A stretch of 64,000 nucleotides of DNA, taken from IMG/VR virus record IMGVR_UViG_3300018420_002445, positions 1-64,000 of that record; one strand, 5' to 3'. Numbering within the stretch: the stretch's first letter is position 1; each line of letters begins with the position of its first letter. Shown here piece after piece: positions 33,903 to 45,800 of this stretch. The position numbers and the translations under genes are program-made. This stretch comes from a virus. The notes beneath the pieces were generated by a model that was not told the DNA's origin, searched no databases, and saw only the letters and a list, made by a program, of their open reading frames with translations.

Positions 33903-34856
33903 TTATGAGCCGGATACTGAACCTGAGATCGAAGGTGTTCCCCACGATGCAGATAAGTATGTAGTCTCAGGAAGTTGAACAGTACATGTAACAGCACTAC
34001 CACTAGTTGCTACTAAGTCATTAGGAATCTCGTCCCAAACAGAGTAGATTGTGATAACTGATCCAGTGTCACCGTTAGATCCTTGAGCACCATTAGACTT
34101 AACAATATACCTAATGAATGATGACAAGTATCCTGAAGGACCTGAGTCTGCTAACTGTGTAAATGCAGTTGCGTTTGCTGTTGTAAGTCCAAAATATCCT
34201 TTGTCTGCGTCAACAGTAGGCGTATTACCACCACCACCGACTTTAGTAATACCAGAATATGATGAACCTGAAATACTGATTGTACCTGAGTTAGGTGCAG
34301 ATACAGTAACTGTTCCTGTGTCACTTGCTAAATCTGAGAAAAGCAAGTTAATACCTGAACCAGTTGGGTGTGAAGCAGTCATTTTGATTTGACCACCTGC
34401 GTTAAAGAAGTAACGAGCGGCATCTCCTGATGCGAATGTAACTGTATGAGTGAATGTAAGACCATTCTGCCATGAACTACTACGTGTTGCTGTATCAGCA
34501 ATCGTAGATCCTTGTGATGCGGCGTTTCTTCTGTTAGTGTAAATTGTTGTTAAGTTTGTAGGGATCGCAGACAAATATGATACAGTTCCACCCGATGTAG
34601 GTGCAGTAACTGAAGTGATTGATGACCCTTGATGTGATGCAGACGATGCAGTATTAGTTACAAGAGCATTCCATTGTCCTGTTGCAACTACAGTGTCTCC
34701 GCCACTTACTTGTGATACAGCAGTTTGTCCGTATCCAGCAGTTGTGCCACCAGTTGACCAAACAGTGTTTAGTTTGTTTGCTCCGGTTTCTGGGTTACCC
34801 CCGACAAATCCATTGAAGTCTGTTGCTTCGATTAAACCATTTTGTGCGTAACTCAT
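33903..34856 (-). CDS. Probable tail-fibre or decoration protein (317 residues)
   Basis: Composition is typical of phage surface proteins: Ser/Thr/Gly-rich, little Cys or Lys, repeated beta-strand patterns (GGTVSYLSAIPTNLTTIYT, then FRYIVKSNGAQG). It starts MSYAQNGLIEATDFNGFVGG, a type of N-terminus I recall for structural proteins of marine T4-like phages. PNSGTISISGSSYSGITKVG looks like an Ig-like or fibronectin-like strand pair. Located after the fibre-like 405-residue gene, 16 bases downstream. Assignment is by composition and position. Confidence 0.6.
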   Translation of the reverse strand: MSYAQNGLIEATDFNGFVGGNPETGANKLNTVWSTGGTTAGYGQTAVSQVSGGDTVVATGQWNALVTNTASSASHQGSSITSVTAPTSGGTVSYLSAIPTNLTTIYTNRRNAASQGSTIADTATRSSSWQNGLTFTHTVTFASGDAARYFFNAGGQIKMTASHPTGSGINLLFSDLASDTGTVTVSAPNSGTISISGSSYSGITKVGGGGNTPTVDADKGYFGLTTANATAFTQLADSGPSGYLSSFIRYIVKSNGAQGSNGDTGSVITIYSVWDEIPNDLVATSGSAVTCTVQLPETTYLSASWGTPSISGSVSGS

Positions 34857-34872
34857 GTTAAGTATTCCCTAA

Positions 34873-36090
34873 TTATTTAATAGTAACAATGGCTTCTACT
34901 GTGCCAAAGTCTGTTGTTGTTTTATCTTCTAATGCTCTACCAATAACATTAAAAGCAGATGCTTCTCCGTCTTCAGCGGCTCTTGCATAACCTTCTCCAG
35001 CACTTACAAGTCGTTGACCTTTACGTACTGTTCCTAATGTTTTCACTCGTACACGTCCTGTCATTGCAACAGCAGGGTGAGTATCATTGTCACCTGCGCC
35101 GTTGTTCATTAAGAACGCCATGTTATCAGAGATAACACCGAATACGTCTTCACTTAATTCATATTTAACAGCAGTAATTTCTGCACTGCCGCCTAATTCT
35201 ACAACTGTACCAGGCTCATATACATCATCAGCACTAAATCTTTCCGCTAAGTCAGCATATGTTGCTGTAAGACGAGAACCTGTTGATAGAGTCCAATTAC
35301 CTGTAATTGTACCTGCTGTTGTGTTTGCACCAGTTGTTAATGTTGTTGCTTGAGTTTGTACTGTTAAAATATTACCGTTATATGTTGGTAAATATGAGGC
35401 TACGTTTGAGTTACTGTATGTACCTGCAAATGAGATCGGATCTCCGTTTGCATACATGTATTTGTCAGTTCTGATACCATACAAGTTACCAGAATTATTA
35501 ATGTATATACCACCTGTATCTAGCAAAAGAGCAGAAGCATTTGCACCAGTATTACCTGTTACAGTCCAAATACCTGTTAATGTGCCAGGTGTAGTTGCTG
35601 AACCTGTTGTAATTGCTGTTGTTGTTAGTGTACCGATGTTTGCTGTTGTTATACTAGCATCTGCAATAGTTGCATTTGCTGATATTGTTAAATATCCTGC
35701 TGTAAATGCATTTGCTGTAACTTCGTTTGTTGCTGTAAAATTGTTTGCTGTTGCATTGCCTGTTATGTTGACTGATCCGAATGTTGTATTACCACCTGAT
35801 GCTGTTGAAGTCAATGACAACCAGGCTAAACTATTTGATTCGCCGTCAGTTGGGCAAACTTTTAACGTAGTGTCAGATGTGTCGTACCAAATTTGACCTC
35901 TAAGAGGATTAGCAGGTGGAGTGCTGTCTGCAAAATTCTCAGTTACATGGACAAAGTTAGTATCTAAAGACTGGCCATATCCTGCGTAGTTTCTACCAGG
36001 AAGACCTAATGAAGTACTACTTGTATTAATAGTACCGTCGGCAATGGTCGTTAAGACTGTCCCATCACTTTTTACAATTGTATATGCCAT
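34873..36090 (-). CDS. Tail-fibre-like protein with trimer-type repeats and conserved C-terminal domain
   Basis: This 405-residue protein begins MAYTIVKSDGTVLTTIADGT, a form common to fibre proteins of cyanophages. The middle is beta-repeat with NATANNFTATNEVTANAFT and TITANAT-like strands, followed by a collar (YADLAERFSADDVYEPGTVV) and a domain ending in NVIGRALEDKTTTDFGTVEA that recurs at fibre C-termini. The second half has the SGNTGDNDTHPAVAMTGRV-like sheet of receptor-binding or trimerisation domains. Likely virion adhesin. GATAAATA and GGAG precede it. Confidence 0.75.
   Translation of the reverse strand: MAYTIVKSDGTVLTTIADGTINTSSTSLGLPGRNYAGYGQSLDTNFVHVTENFADSTPPANPLRGQIWYDTSDTTLKVCPTDGESNSLAWLSLTSTASGGNTTFGSVNITGNATANNFTATNEVTANAFTAGYLTISANATIADASITTANIGTLTTTAITTGSATTPGTLTGIWTVTGNTGANASALLLDTGGIYINNSGNLYGIRTDKYMYANGDPISFAGTYSNSNVASYLPTYNGNILTVQTQATTLTTGANTTAGTITGNWTLSTGSRLTATYADLAERFSADDVYEPGTVVELGGSAEITAVKYELSEDVFGVISDNMAFLMNNGAGDNDTHPAVAMTGRVRVKTLGTVRKGQRLVSAGEGYARAAEDGEASAFNVIGRALEDKTTTDFGTVEAIVTIK
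34874..34880 (-). promoter_or_regulatory. Weak late promoter-like box TTAAATA
   Basis: TTAAATA overlaps the end of the upstream 405-residue gene and is followed by AGGGA (34870-34866) and ATG 34856. It is one base off the late core and could be chance in this AT-rich DNA. Confidence 0.35.
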
Positions 36091-36113
36091 TTTCTAATTC
36101 ACTCCGTTAATAT

Positions 36114-36121
36114 TATTTATC
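36114..36121 (-). promoter_or_regulatory. Candidate late promoter GATAAATA
   Basis: GATAAATA differs in one base from the T4 late octamer and lies 24 bases upstream of the fibre-like gene at ATG 36090, with GGAG at 36105-36102 between. It is the clearest promoter-ribosome binding site pair of this group. Confidence 0.6.
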
Positions 36122-36742
36122 TTAAATGGTAACTAAATTAGTTAGAGATTGTATCCTAACCGTGTAATCTATCTGTATTTGCCTATTCAAGGACTTTTGG
36201 ACAGGGTGAAAGATTACATGAGTTAAAAGTCTTGTAATTACGTTCCCGTTTGCGTCTGTTCCGTAGTTTGCTAATAGCCCTAATTCATCAAATATGAAGT
36301 TGGAATCAGTTTGCGTACTATTATCAAATGCGGCTTGTCCTGCAGGTTCTCCATAATCTAGTAAACATTGTACTAAGATATCTGTGTACACACGACCTGT
36401 TGTGTGAAACACTGTCATTTTATTTCTTGTTGGGTCTAAGTTAAAAACACTTGTATCGTCTACAATTTTTGCATATGTTTGGTTATATAATGCCGCATTT
36501 TGACCCGTAGTATTAGGTGGTAGATATGTAATCACACCTGTTTCATCAACAGAGGCTCCACCATTACCGAATGCCATTTGATATATTTCACCATAACCTC
36601 TACTAGACAATGTATCAGCAATTGCTTCTGACATGTTTTCGTAGTTAATTGCGTTCTTTGCTTCTTGTAAAATTTCGCCGGTGTTATAGTCTCTGATCGT
36701 CAGGAACCCTTCCATTTTTAGAATTTGTTGATCACCGGACAT
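36122..36742 (-). CDS. Virion structural protein (206 residues), fibre/baseplate-associated
   Basis: This 206-residue protein has ILKMEGFLTIRDYNTGEILQ, IADTLSSRGYGEIYQMAFGN and NKMTVFHTTGRVYTDILVQCL, features I recall from a conserved structural protein of T4-like marine phages. Its role is not known. Position right after the giant baseplate-type gene and before the fibre genes supports a tail-tip role. Start shares TAATG with the end of the 51-residue gene. Confidence 0.7.
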   Translation of the reverse strand: MSGDQQILKMEGFLTIRDYNTGEILQEAKNAINYENMSEAIADTLSSRGYGEIYQMAFGNGGASVDETGVITYLPPNTTGQNAALYNQTYAKIVDDTSVFNLDPTRNKMTVFHTTGRVYTDILVQCLLDYGEPAGQAAFDNSTQTDSNFIFDELGLLANYGTDANGNVITRLLTHVIFHPVQKSLNRQIQIDYTVRIQSLTNLVTI

Positions 36743-36897
36743 TAACTATCTCCTCGCACTTGCACTAATACTTCTTCAGTATTAGGATCAGTGATTTTAA
36801 GGCTTGAAGAAAAGTAAATTCCACTGTTTTCATTGGGTTTTACTTCTTTCGGCTCTTGGTTCTCTGATTTATTATCGTTCATCTCTTTATTTATCAT
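36742..36897 (-). CDS. Small protein (51 residues) between giant structural gene and 206-residue gene
   Basis: The frame MINKEMNDNKSENQEPKEVK... ends VQVRGDS and closes the gap between two structural genes: its ATG overlaps the giant gene's stop (TAAATGA), and its stop overlaps the next start (TAATG). The first half is charged and disordered, the second half beta-like (GIYFSSSLKITDP). GGAT about nine bases upstream is a weak ribosome binding site; an in-frame ATG at 36882 is an alternative start. Coupling makes it a probable real gene. Confidence 0.7.
   Translation of the reverse strand: MINKEMNDNKSENQEPKEVKPNENSGIYFSSSLKITDPNTEEVLVQVRGDS
36888..36895 (-). promoter_or_regulatory. Late promoter-like GATAAATA at the end of the giant gene
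   Basis: The octamer is embedded in the first codons of the 51-residue gene, just after the giant gene's stop. If used, transcription would start near 36882, where a second in-frame ATG lies, so it could serve the small gene and the 206-residue gene below. Confidence 0.4.
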
Positions 36898-39800
36898 TTA
36901 CGTTATATCCGTATGTAGAAATTGTGCAGGAACAGTTTCTGATATTGATAATGGATCTCCTTCTACTGTATTAAAGTTATAAGAGTTCCAACTTTGATCA
37001 ATATATAAGTCAGGTAAGCGGTTATTGCTTAATAAACTGAACACTTCTGTATATTTTGCAATGTATTCTTGGACTGCTGTGCCGTTTGCGCCGCGTTGTA
37101 ATCCAGTTACTGAATTATTATTAAAGTCTACACTACTAAATTTAATTTGCTCTCCATTAATATACAACACATTACCTTCTAATGATGTAATTGTCAATGA
37201 ATCTCCTGCAGAAATATATGTACCATCTGTGATTTTTAAGATAGGTGCAAGTTCTTCAATAACAACTTCATATGTATCAGTGTCTAATGTGTTTCCAGTA
37301 GTATTATTTAGAACAGTTACACCACTCAAAATGTTTTTGTCTGAGTTTAGTCCAATTGAATAGATATTGTTGATCGGAGTAGGTGCAGTTCTTTCTTCTA
37401 CTAAATTATCAGTCACTCTAGTTACATCACCTAAGTAAATTACTTGTGATAGAGGGAAGATAGGTTGTGCTAACCAAGTTCTACTTTGAGTATTTGCTCT
37501 ATAAATTGACTGAGTACTCTCTGCATTCACTGCATTTAAATAAATTTCTTCGTCAGGTGTTGAGTGCGGTATCATATTGGTTATAACAACAACATCACCT
37601 GGTGCAATGTCGGTTAAAAGACTTACTTCATTGTCTTCATCTAGTCTTAGTCTACTTGTTGGTAAACGGTAACCATTAACTGTAACCCAAAGTCTTTCAA
37701 CATTTGTTTGTTCCCATTGTGTTACATTCATAACACCTGTATCATTAGTCAAAGACACTTCAACAGTTGCATTTCTAGTCAAGCCAACAGTAAATTCAGT
37801 ATTGCTTAATATTTGCTTGATATAATAAGTCGTACCCTGTATTAATCCACCTAATACTGAAGAACCTGCTACTTGTCCTTGTTGTGAGAATATAACTTCA
37901 TTATTAACAACAAGTTGACTTGTATCTTGGCATGTGATTCTATTTGTAGTTGCTGTTGCAGTTGCTTGTGTAGTAACTAAGAAGAATGTTCCTTGTTTCC
38001 AAACATAACCACCTGATATATATGTTGATACACCAGTAACTGGGTAATTGACTGCATCTAATGCTGGATTGTATACTTGTGTATAAATTTCAAATCTATA
38101 TTGATCGAACACTCTTGCATAATATGAGTTACCGTTCAATTCAACAGCACCATATACACCATCAATTTTTACTAATTGATCAGTTGCTAATGAGTGAGGA
38201 ATACCCGTTGTAATTCTTGTTGTTGGGTTACCTCCTACTGTTGTAACCATTAACCCGGTTGCTGTAGATAATACAACTTGTGCACCTGTTTGATCTTTAA
38301 TAGTTGCAGTTGTAGCATCTATAACATTTTCTACAAAGTAAACTTGTCCTTGTTCTAGTCCACCAAAGTCATTTCCTTGGAAATAAATTTGTTGATCAAC
38401 AGCAAAACCTGTTGTAGAATCAAATGTAATTTCATTTGATGTCGCGGTTGTAGCAGTTGCCTGAACAACAGCAAGAGGATTTTCTTGTCCAGTTTCGATG
38501 TTTGTAATATTTGCGACTGTGATAGCATTTGAACTACCTACCATTGATCCTGTATCAGTTGTCACTGTAACTGGAGTACCGCCTACTTGTAATGAAATTG
38601 TAAACGTAGTTGCATCAATAATCTCTAAGATATAATATGTTACACCTGCTGTAATACCACCTATAGTTGGATTAGAGAATACAATTGGTTCGTCTTCCGC
38701 TAAGACCGATGTGTCAGCACATGTTAAGTAATCTAATAATTCATCATACAAGACAACTGTAGGTGTATCTTGGTCGTATGTCTCTACATCAGGAGTATCT
38801 TCGTCAAATGTACCTTCTAAATGAGTAGTTGCTGTAACTGTAATAGTCGTAAATGAACTGCCTGATGTACCTGAAATACCGTATTGTGTTGTTAGATATT
38901 GTCTTTCAGTATTATTATATGTTAAGACAGAAACTTTTGCTCCAAGTGCGGGAGGTGAATTAAACAGAACTGTGTTTGATCCGTCATCGATAGTATATGA
39001 CGTATTTGTTTGTCGCAGACCATCGATTTCAACAATTGCGTTGTGTGGATTGTCTCCTCCATTGTAATTGTTCATTGGGAAGGATGCTTGTGATCCATTA
39101 CCAACATATTCTTGTATTTCTGGTAGAGAGTATCCGTACTGTGATGGATCTCCTGAATCTCCAAATATTGTGTAAACAATGTAATCGTCAGCATTGTTAT
39201 AGCCACTTGGATTTGCTAGTACAAGTTCTGCTTGTATACCATTTGGCTGTATGCCTATTGCATAATCATTAGTTACATAAGATGAGATTCCTGCTGAATC
39301 AGTTAAAGTAACAGCAGGGCCACCGTCAGTTTCTGAAATTGTAAATTCATTGTTATCTATAATTGATTCAATATAATAAACAGTATTTGGTGTAATATCT
39401 GAACCAAACATATCTGCCGCAAATTGTATTCTGTTACCCACAGATAAACCTAATGTAGTGCCTGTCGTAATCGCATTATTAGATGCTTTAGTTTTACTTA
39501 CAGTATTTGTCAAACCTAATACTAATCTATTACCATTGTGATATACGAGAGGATCAGTCCATACTGTACCTGTTCCGGTTTGAACATTAACAAGCATAGA
39601 TCCAGTTGCATCAGTTAACGATTTAATCGGACCTGCTAATCCTGTACTTGAATCATAACTTTCTGATATTGTAATAGAATTTGTTGCTGTAGAAATAGAC
39701 TTAACATAATAAGTTGTGTCTTCTGCTACTCCGCCGAATACTACTCCTTGGAATGATATTGCTTCGTTTGCTGTAAATTTAGTTACACTTTCACATACAA

Positions 39801-42800
39801 TCGTATCACCTGCGGCAATAGTTTCAATTGCTTCTACTTCAATTGCATTTGACCCGGGTCTGATTGCTCCTGAACCCTGGAAGAATGATGCACTATAATT
39901 ACAGTTTAAATAGATGTCGTTAAAGCCTGTTGATGCAATTTCTCTAATAGGATCAGTATCAGTATTACCTTTAACTATTTGATTACCATTACCTACTTCA
40001 TAAACATCTATACGCAATGATTCTTTTGGTGCAAATGATAGTGGAGTATTCAACGTAATTACTTTTGTAACCCAATTAATAGAGTATTCACTTGTTGCTA
40101 ATCCAGTTCCTAAACCAGTTGCTGGATCAATGATTTGTATTGACATATCTATTGGATATTGAACAAACTGATCAAAACTATAATCAACTTGGAATTCAGT
40201 TGTAGGTGCAACAACTCTACTTACAACATTAAATCCTGTATGAGAATATTCAGTTACGTCCCAAACTGTGCCAGGACGAGTAACTACAGTTAAGTTTACA
40301 TTGTCTTTAATTAGACCCGGCACTAATTCTTCTGGACCGTAACCAGATGTAAAGTCTTCGCCTTTAACATCATAAACAGGTGCTTCTACTGTAAATGCAC
40401 TTGTCGATGTCCAAGTAACACCTGAGTCTGTAGATTGTAAAATAGTATTGTTGTCACCAACAACTATAAATGTGTCTGTTTCAGATGCATATGTAACGCC
40501 ATTCAAGTCTTGTGTTGTACCTGATGTTTGTGTTGTCCAACGTAAGCCATTTGTTGATGTTTGAATTCTACCGTTATCTCCAACTGTCATCCAAATACTA
40601 TCAGCATAAATCACATCACGCAAGTTATCTGAATTTGCATCATACAAATACATTCTTGCTTGTAATGGAATAACATCATCTACTAATGTTACTTGTGATG
40701 TTAGTCCTGAATCAGTATATATTTCTACTTGTGTAGAACTTACAATGTTTATATAATAAGTTGTATCTACTAACAATCCACCGAATGAATTAGTAACTCT
40801 AATAGGATCTGCATTTACAAACCCGGCTGTGTTAGTGATGTTAAGTTCGTTAGAAGATTCATTTATAGATACGATTCCTACTTCATTAATTCCTGTCCAG
40901 TCGCCGCCGTTAGATGTTTGATACTTAACATCATTTTCACCAACTGCAATTGCAATTGTGCCGTTACTTGCTACGCCATACAATCCGTTTGGAGTAAGTT
41001 GAGGTCCGTCTTGCCAATACTCTCCAGTTGGTTCATATGAGTATGCAATAATATTAGTATCGATTAATTCTGTTATTCCAGTTGAGTAATCATATTTTTT
41101 ACCTTTACCAACTGCAATAAATCCGCCAAAGTCTGTAGTGTCAATTGAATTGACTCCGTATAAAGTTACTGCTAATGGTGTGTCATATGTTTTTCTTTCT
41201 GACCATACATATGTATCAGGAGAGTTTACAATACTATCTCCAACACTGACATAATAATTATTTCTATATGCTGTACTTTGTAACGACAACGCCGCAATAG
41301 ATAATGATGTTGATGAATATGGTGTTGTATCATATGGTAACGCACCATACGGTGTAAACCAACCGTTTGTTGTCCATGTAACACCATCGTTTGATCTGTA
41401 AACTGGTGTTGCAGTATTTGTAGTTGTCATTACATATAAACCACCACCATATACTATATCAGTTGCATCAACAACAATATTTGAAATTTGTTTTGTTGAC
41501 CAACTTTGTCCATTGATAGATGCAATAACACCTGAATACTTGTCAAAATTAGCAGATGCTATATAATTAATTCCGTTCCATAAAACACCTGTAATTGAAA
41601 CTCCTGTTGGATAGAACGGCTCATCTTTTAATATAGTGTCTATTGCAAACTGATCTTCAGGTGCAAATGCATTACCTAAATAAACTGCATTTGGATATGT
41701 TGTTCCTGCAAATAATTGATTTAAATCAACGCCTGGCATATTGATATTAGGTTGATAATAGCCTTCTACTCTGTCAAGTGCATTTAAAATTCTATTGTCT
41801 GATCTTAATTCTTCCCACTTACCAATAACAAACTCTGGGTCGTTGTTAGAAATAACACAACGATAAACCCTATCTAAGTATTTGATAATAGACTGATTAA
41901 AGTAGAATGGTTCTGGTAAGAATGCATAACTACCTGGTTTAGATAAAGTAAGACCTGTAATAGAAACTGTTGTAATTACATTGACCGCAGTACCACCTGG
42001 GTTTGTTGATATTGTAATTTCATTTGTGCTTGTATCAATTGTTTTAATGTAGTAAGACGTTGATACTTCTGCATCGATTGAATTGCTCGGTATTGTTCCT
42101 GCAAATATTACTTCATCATTTAATGAAAATCCAGTTACATCTGTTAATGTAATTGAATCTGTGCCCGATGTGCAACCTGTTACATCAGTTGTTGTAAATC
42201 CATTAAAGTCAAATCCGATACCAGTAACTGGCACAGTCATTCTTGCATCTGAATACACTTCTAATTGATTTTGACTTATAACTTTTAAATAATAATCTGT
42301 TGTAAGATCGTTGGGTTCACCTGATACTATCAAACTTGTAATTGCGCCGTCATCGTCAACCTCATTGACTTGCAAAGTAGCATCATTGAGAGGAGATGTT
42401 CCTCCTAATTCTGTTCCTGCAATAGTGATAATATTATCGATTGCATATCCTTCACCTGCATTTGATAAAATTACTCTATAACCACCTAATTTATATCCTA
42501 TATCAAAGATTGCATCTGTTGTTGGTGCTTGAGATAAACTAAATGTAGTGTTCGTGTCTGATACAGTAACATCTTGTGTTCCACCTGATGTTGTTGATAA
42601 TCTAATCCAAGGGTTACCAGTACCAATCATTGGACCATTGTCATTTTGTAATACAAATGTGCTTCCGCCTACGAGTTCTGAGATTGTAAATTGAGTTGCA
42701 TTATCAATCGACTTGACATAATACTCATCTCCAACTATAATATTACCTAAACCGACACCCGTAAATGTGATCGGCATGTTTACCCATAGTGAAGAAGTAT

Positions 42801-45800
42801 CTGCACATGTAATTCTATTTGTACTTGATGAAGTAGATGTACAATCTACACTTATGTATGTACTTTCATCTCCGTCTGTTGAAAAATCAAACAAGTAATA
42901 TGTTACACCAGTAGAAAGTCCTGATCCGCCTGGAACAGAATTAAAGACAATAGGCATCCCGGCATAAAAATTAAATGTTCCTTTGTCTTGGTCACTTAAT
43001 GCAATTCTGTTGTCTGTGCCTTGTGCGTTGTCACCTGCAATAGTAGCATAACATGTTCTATCAAGTGTATTTGTTAACACTCCTGTATTGATGTCTGTAT
43101 AGTATGCAGACGTATTATACATTGTAAACTTCTGGCCGTCAACCTGACCCGGTGATACGGGAAGTGAAACGTGCATTAACATAGAACCAGTTGCTGTACT
43201 TAATTCTACTGTATCTTTCTGATTGGTTAATAATGCTGAGCCTGTTGTTACTGTAGATAAGGTTAGTGGCGATACGTTTACACTAACTCCAATTTTTAAT
43301 TCAGTTGTTGACACAATTTCATTTACATAGTATACTGTACCTGATGTAATTCCGCCAAAGTCTGTAATTTTATTACCACTTGCATCCAGCATCATATTAA
43401 ATATAACTGGATCATTTACTGAGAAGCCTGTAGTGTCAGCAACAGTAATAACATCTGTGGTAGCAGTTGTAGCACTCACTGTGGTTGTCAGAGCCGTTTC
43501 TGTAGTACCTAACGTGATTGTTTGCTCGTCTACTACTGTTGTTACATAGTATACATCATTTTCTTCTATGCCGCCAAATACGTCACCAGTAAAGAATAAT
43601 GAAATGCCTTGATAAAATCCATCAGTGCCGCCTGTACCTACAACACTTTGTGGAATAGTAACTTTGTTAGTAACTGCTTCTGTTGCTGTTGCTGTCAGTA
43701 AGCCTGGGTAATTAAGAGTAACTACTGCTGTATCCGTGACTTCACCTGCATATGCAAACATACCTGCACTTGGTGCAGTTGCATCTGGTAGAGTTTTAAC
43801 TGCTCCACCGGGTGTTTCACTGATTGTAAAGTCTGTTACATTGACAACAGACTCTACATAATAGACTTGCTCATCAACAATGCCACCGATTACTGCTCCA
43901 GTAAATTTAATTGGCATACCTACATAAAAACCTATAGTTGAGCCTGATGCATTAAGTTCACCATTGTTTTCATCGTAAGGATCTAATCTAATAAGATTGC
44001 CTGTTGCTTCTGTTAACTCTACTGTGCGTTTAAATTCTGTATAATAAACGTCATTATCATTAGTAACATTAACTATTTCAAAAATTGCACCTTGGGCTGA
44101 TGCAGATATGTCTGCTATCGGCGGTTGTGTTGCTTGTAATGAGATAGACGAACTTGAAACGTTTTCACTGTTAAAATAAGACCCTGCAAAGAATGAACCA
44201 TAAAAAACATTTGCTTCCCAATCTAAAATTTGGCTAGTATAAGTTGTTCTATCAAAACGGATTGCAATTTCATTTTCTCTTGTAGGTACTGAACTTGTAA
44301 TTGCAGATGCTTTTGCACCCAAATTAAGAGCAAAGTCACCGTCTGTATTTCCTGCACTAAGTTTTACTCTATTTGTTTCATTAACTGCATCATCATAACT
44401 AGTATACAATCCAACTATAGTTGTTGGAGTTGTTTCTAATACATTGATGTAGTACCATTGTCCGTTGACTAATCTATCTACTGAGGCTCCAGTAGTACTA
44501 TCATCTTTATATTGTATTAAATTACCAGTTTGCAAACTTGGTGCAAACAATTTAATCGTGTGCAACGTAGAGTTAATATCATCATTAGTAAAGAAATATT
44601 GCTCTGCTGGTGCAATTCTAATTTCTGGTAATACAGCATACCCTTCTCCGGGATTTATTACGTTCACACTGATTACACTATCAACACTCATTACTGCTTC
44701 AAGTTCTGCTTCAACTCTTGGTGCTGGATATTTTTCTAAATCAATGTATGCTGTTATCTTGGGCGGTTCTATATAATTTTTTCCACCGTCAAGTATTACC
44801 ACTGCAGGCAAATCAATAATAATTTTTGCGCCAGGTAAATGTGTAGTCGGAGTAGTTCCGTTTAAGCCTCTTTGTAATCCACCAAGAGTATTTAAAGCAC
44901 GATCAACAAAAGAGTAACTTATAATTTCGTCATCTATTTGTATTGTGCCGTTAATCGGGAAACCCTGAGCATTATCTACCATTATTAAAACTGAACCAAT
45001 TGTCATATATTCATTTAATTCAGTTATTTCGTAATCTGTTTGTCCAACTATAGATAATCCATAGTTGTTATACCAATTTTGATATTGTTCTTTTTGCCAT
45101 ATGGCGTCAGTTGGTAAGAATTCATTTGTTCCGTCAACGTTTTCGTATACTAATTGAGGAGAAATATAAGATTGAGTTGACTCATTCCATTCAGCAGGTA
45201 AATCAAAGTCTGTTATGTTTCCTGCATATGTATCGATACCGGTATACTTAAATAAGAAGTCTTTAATTACTACATGATAGGGTTTTGCTTCATTAATATA
45301 CCCAGACAAGAACTCTTGGTTGTCTTGTTGATAATTCTGAATTGGTTTTAGTTCTCTAATAACATGAGATACATCTACTAACGATGTTTTATTCAACCAA
45401 GGTAAATAGTTTTGTGATTCATCTGTTTCACTTTGAATATATTCAAACAAAATAATTAATGACTTGTTTCTAAATTCAACTAATTCATCAATATAAATTT
45501 GTTCGTTTAATGCACGAATAATCCAACGTGTTTCTTCACTTGGATATTCATCAAAATCTGTTGTGTCAAAGAAATTATCTCCGAAACCTGTTTTGCCTGC
45601 GGCGTAGTCCCAAAGATATGTTTTAAATTGTATTGTTCCGTTTTCTAAACCTATACGAGTCCAAACACTGTTACCATCGTAACGATACATTTCCCATTTA
45701 CTGTCGCCGTTTGCTTCTACTGTAGCAATAGTGTTTATATCTACATTTAGTTTTGCAAGGTCTGCATAGGTTGCAACACTAACCGTTGATTTAGTATTGT

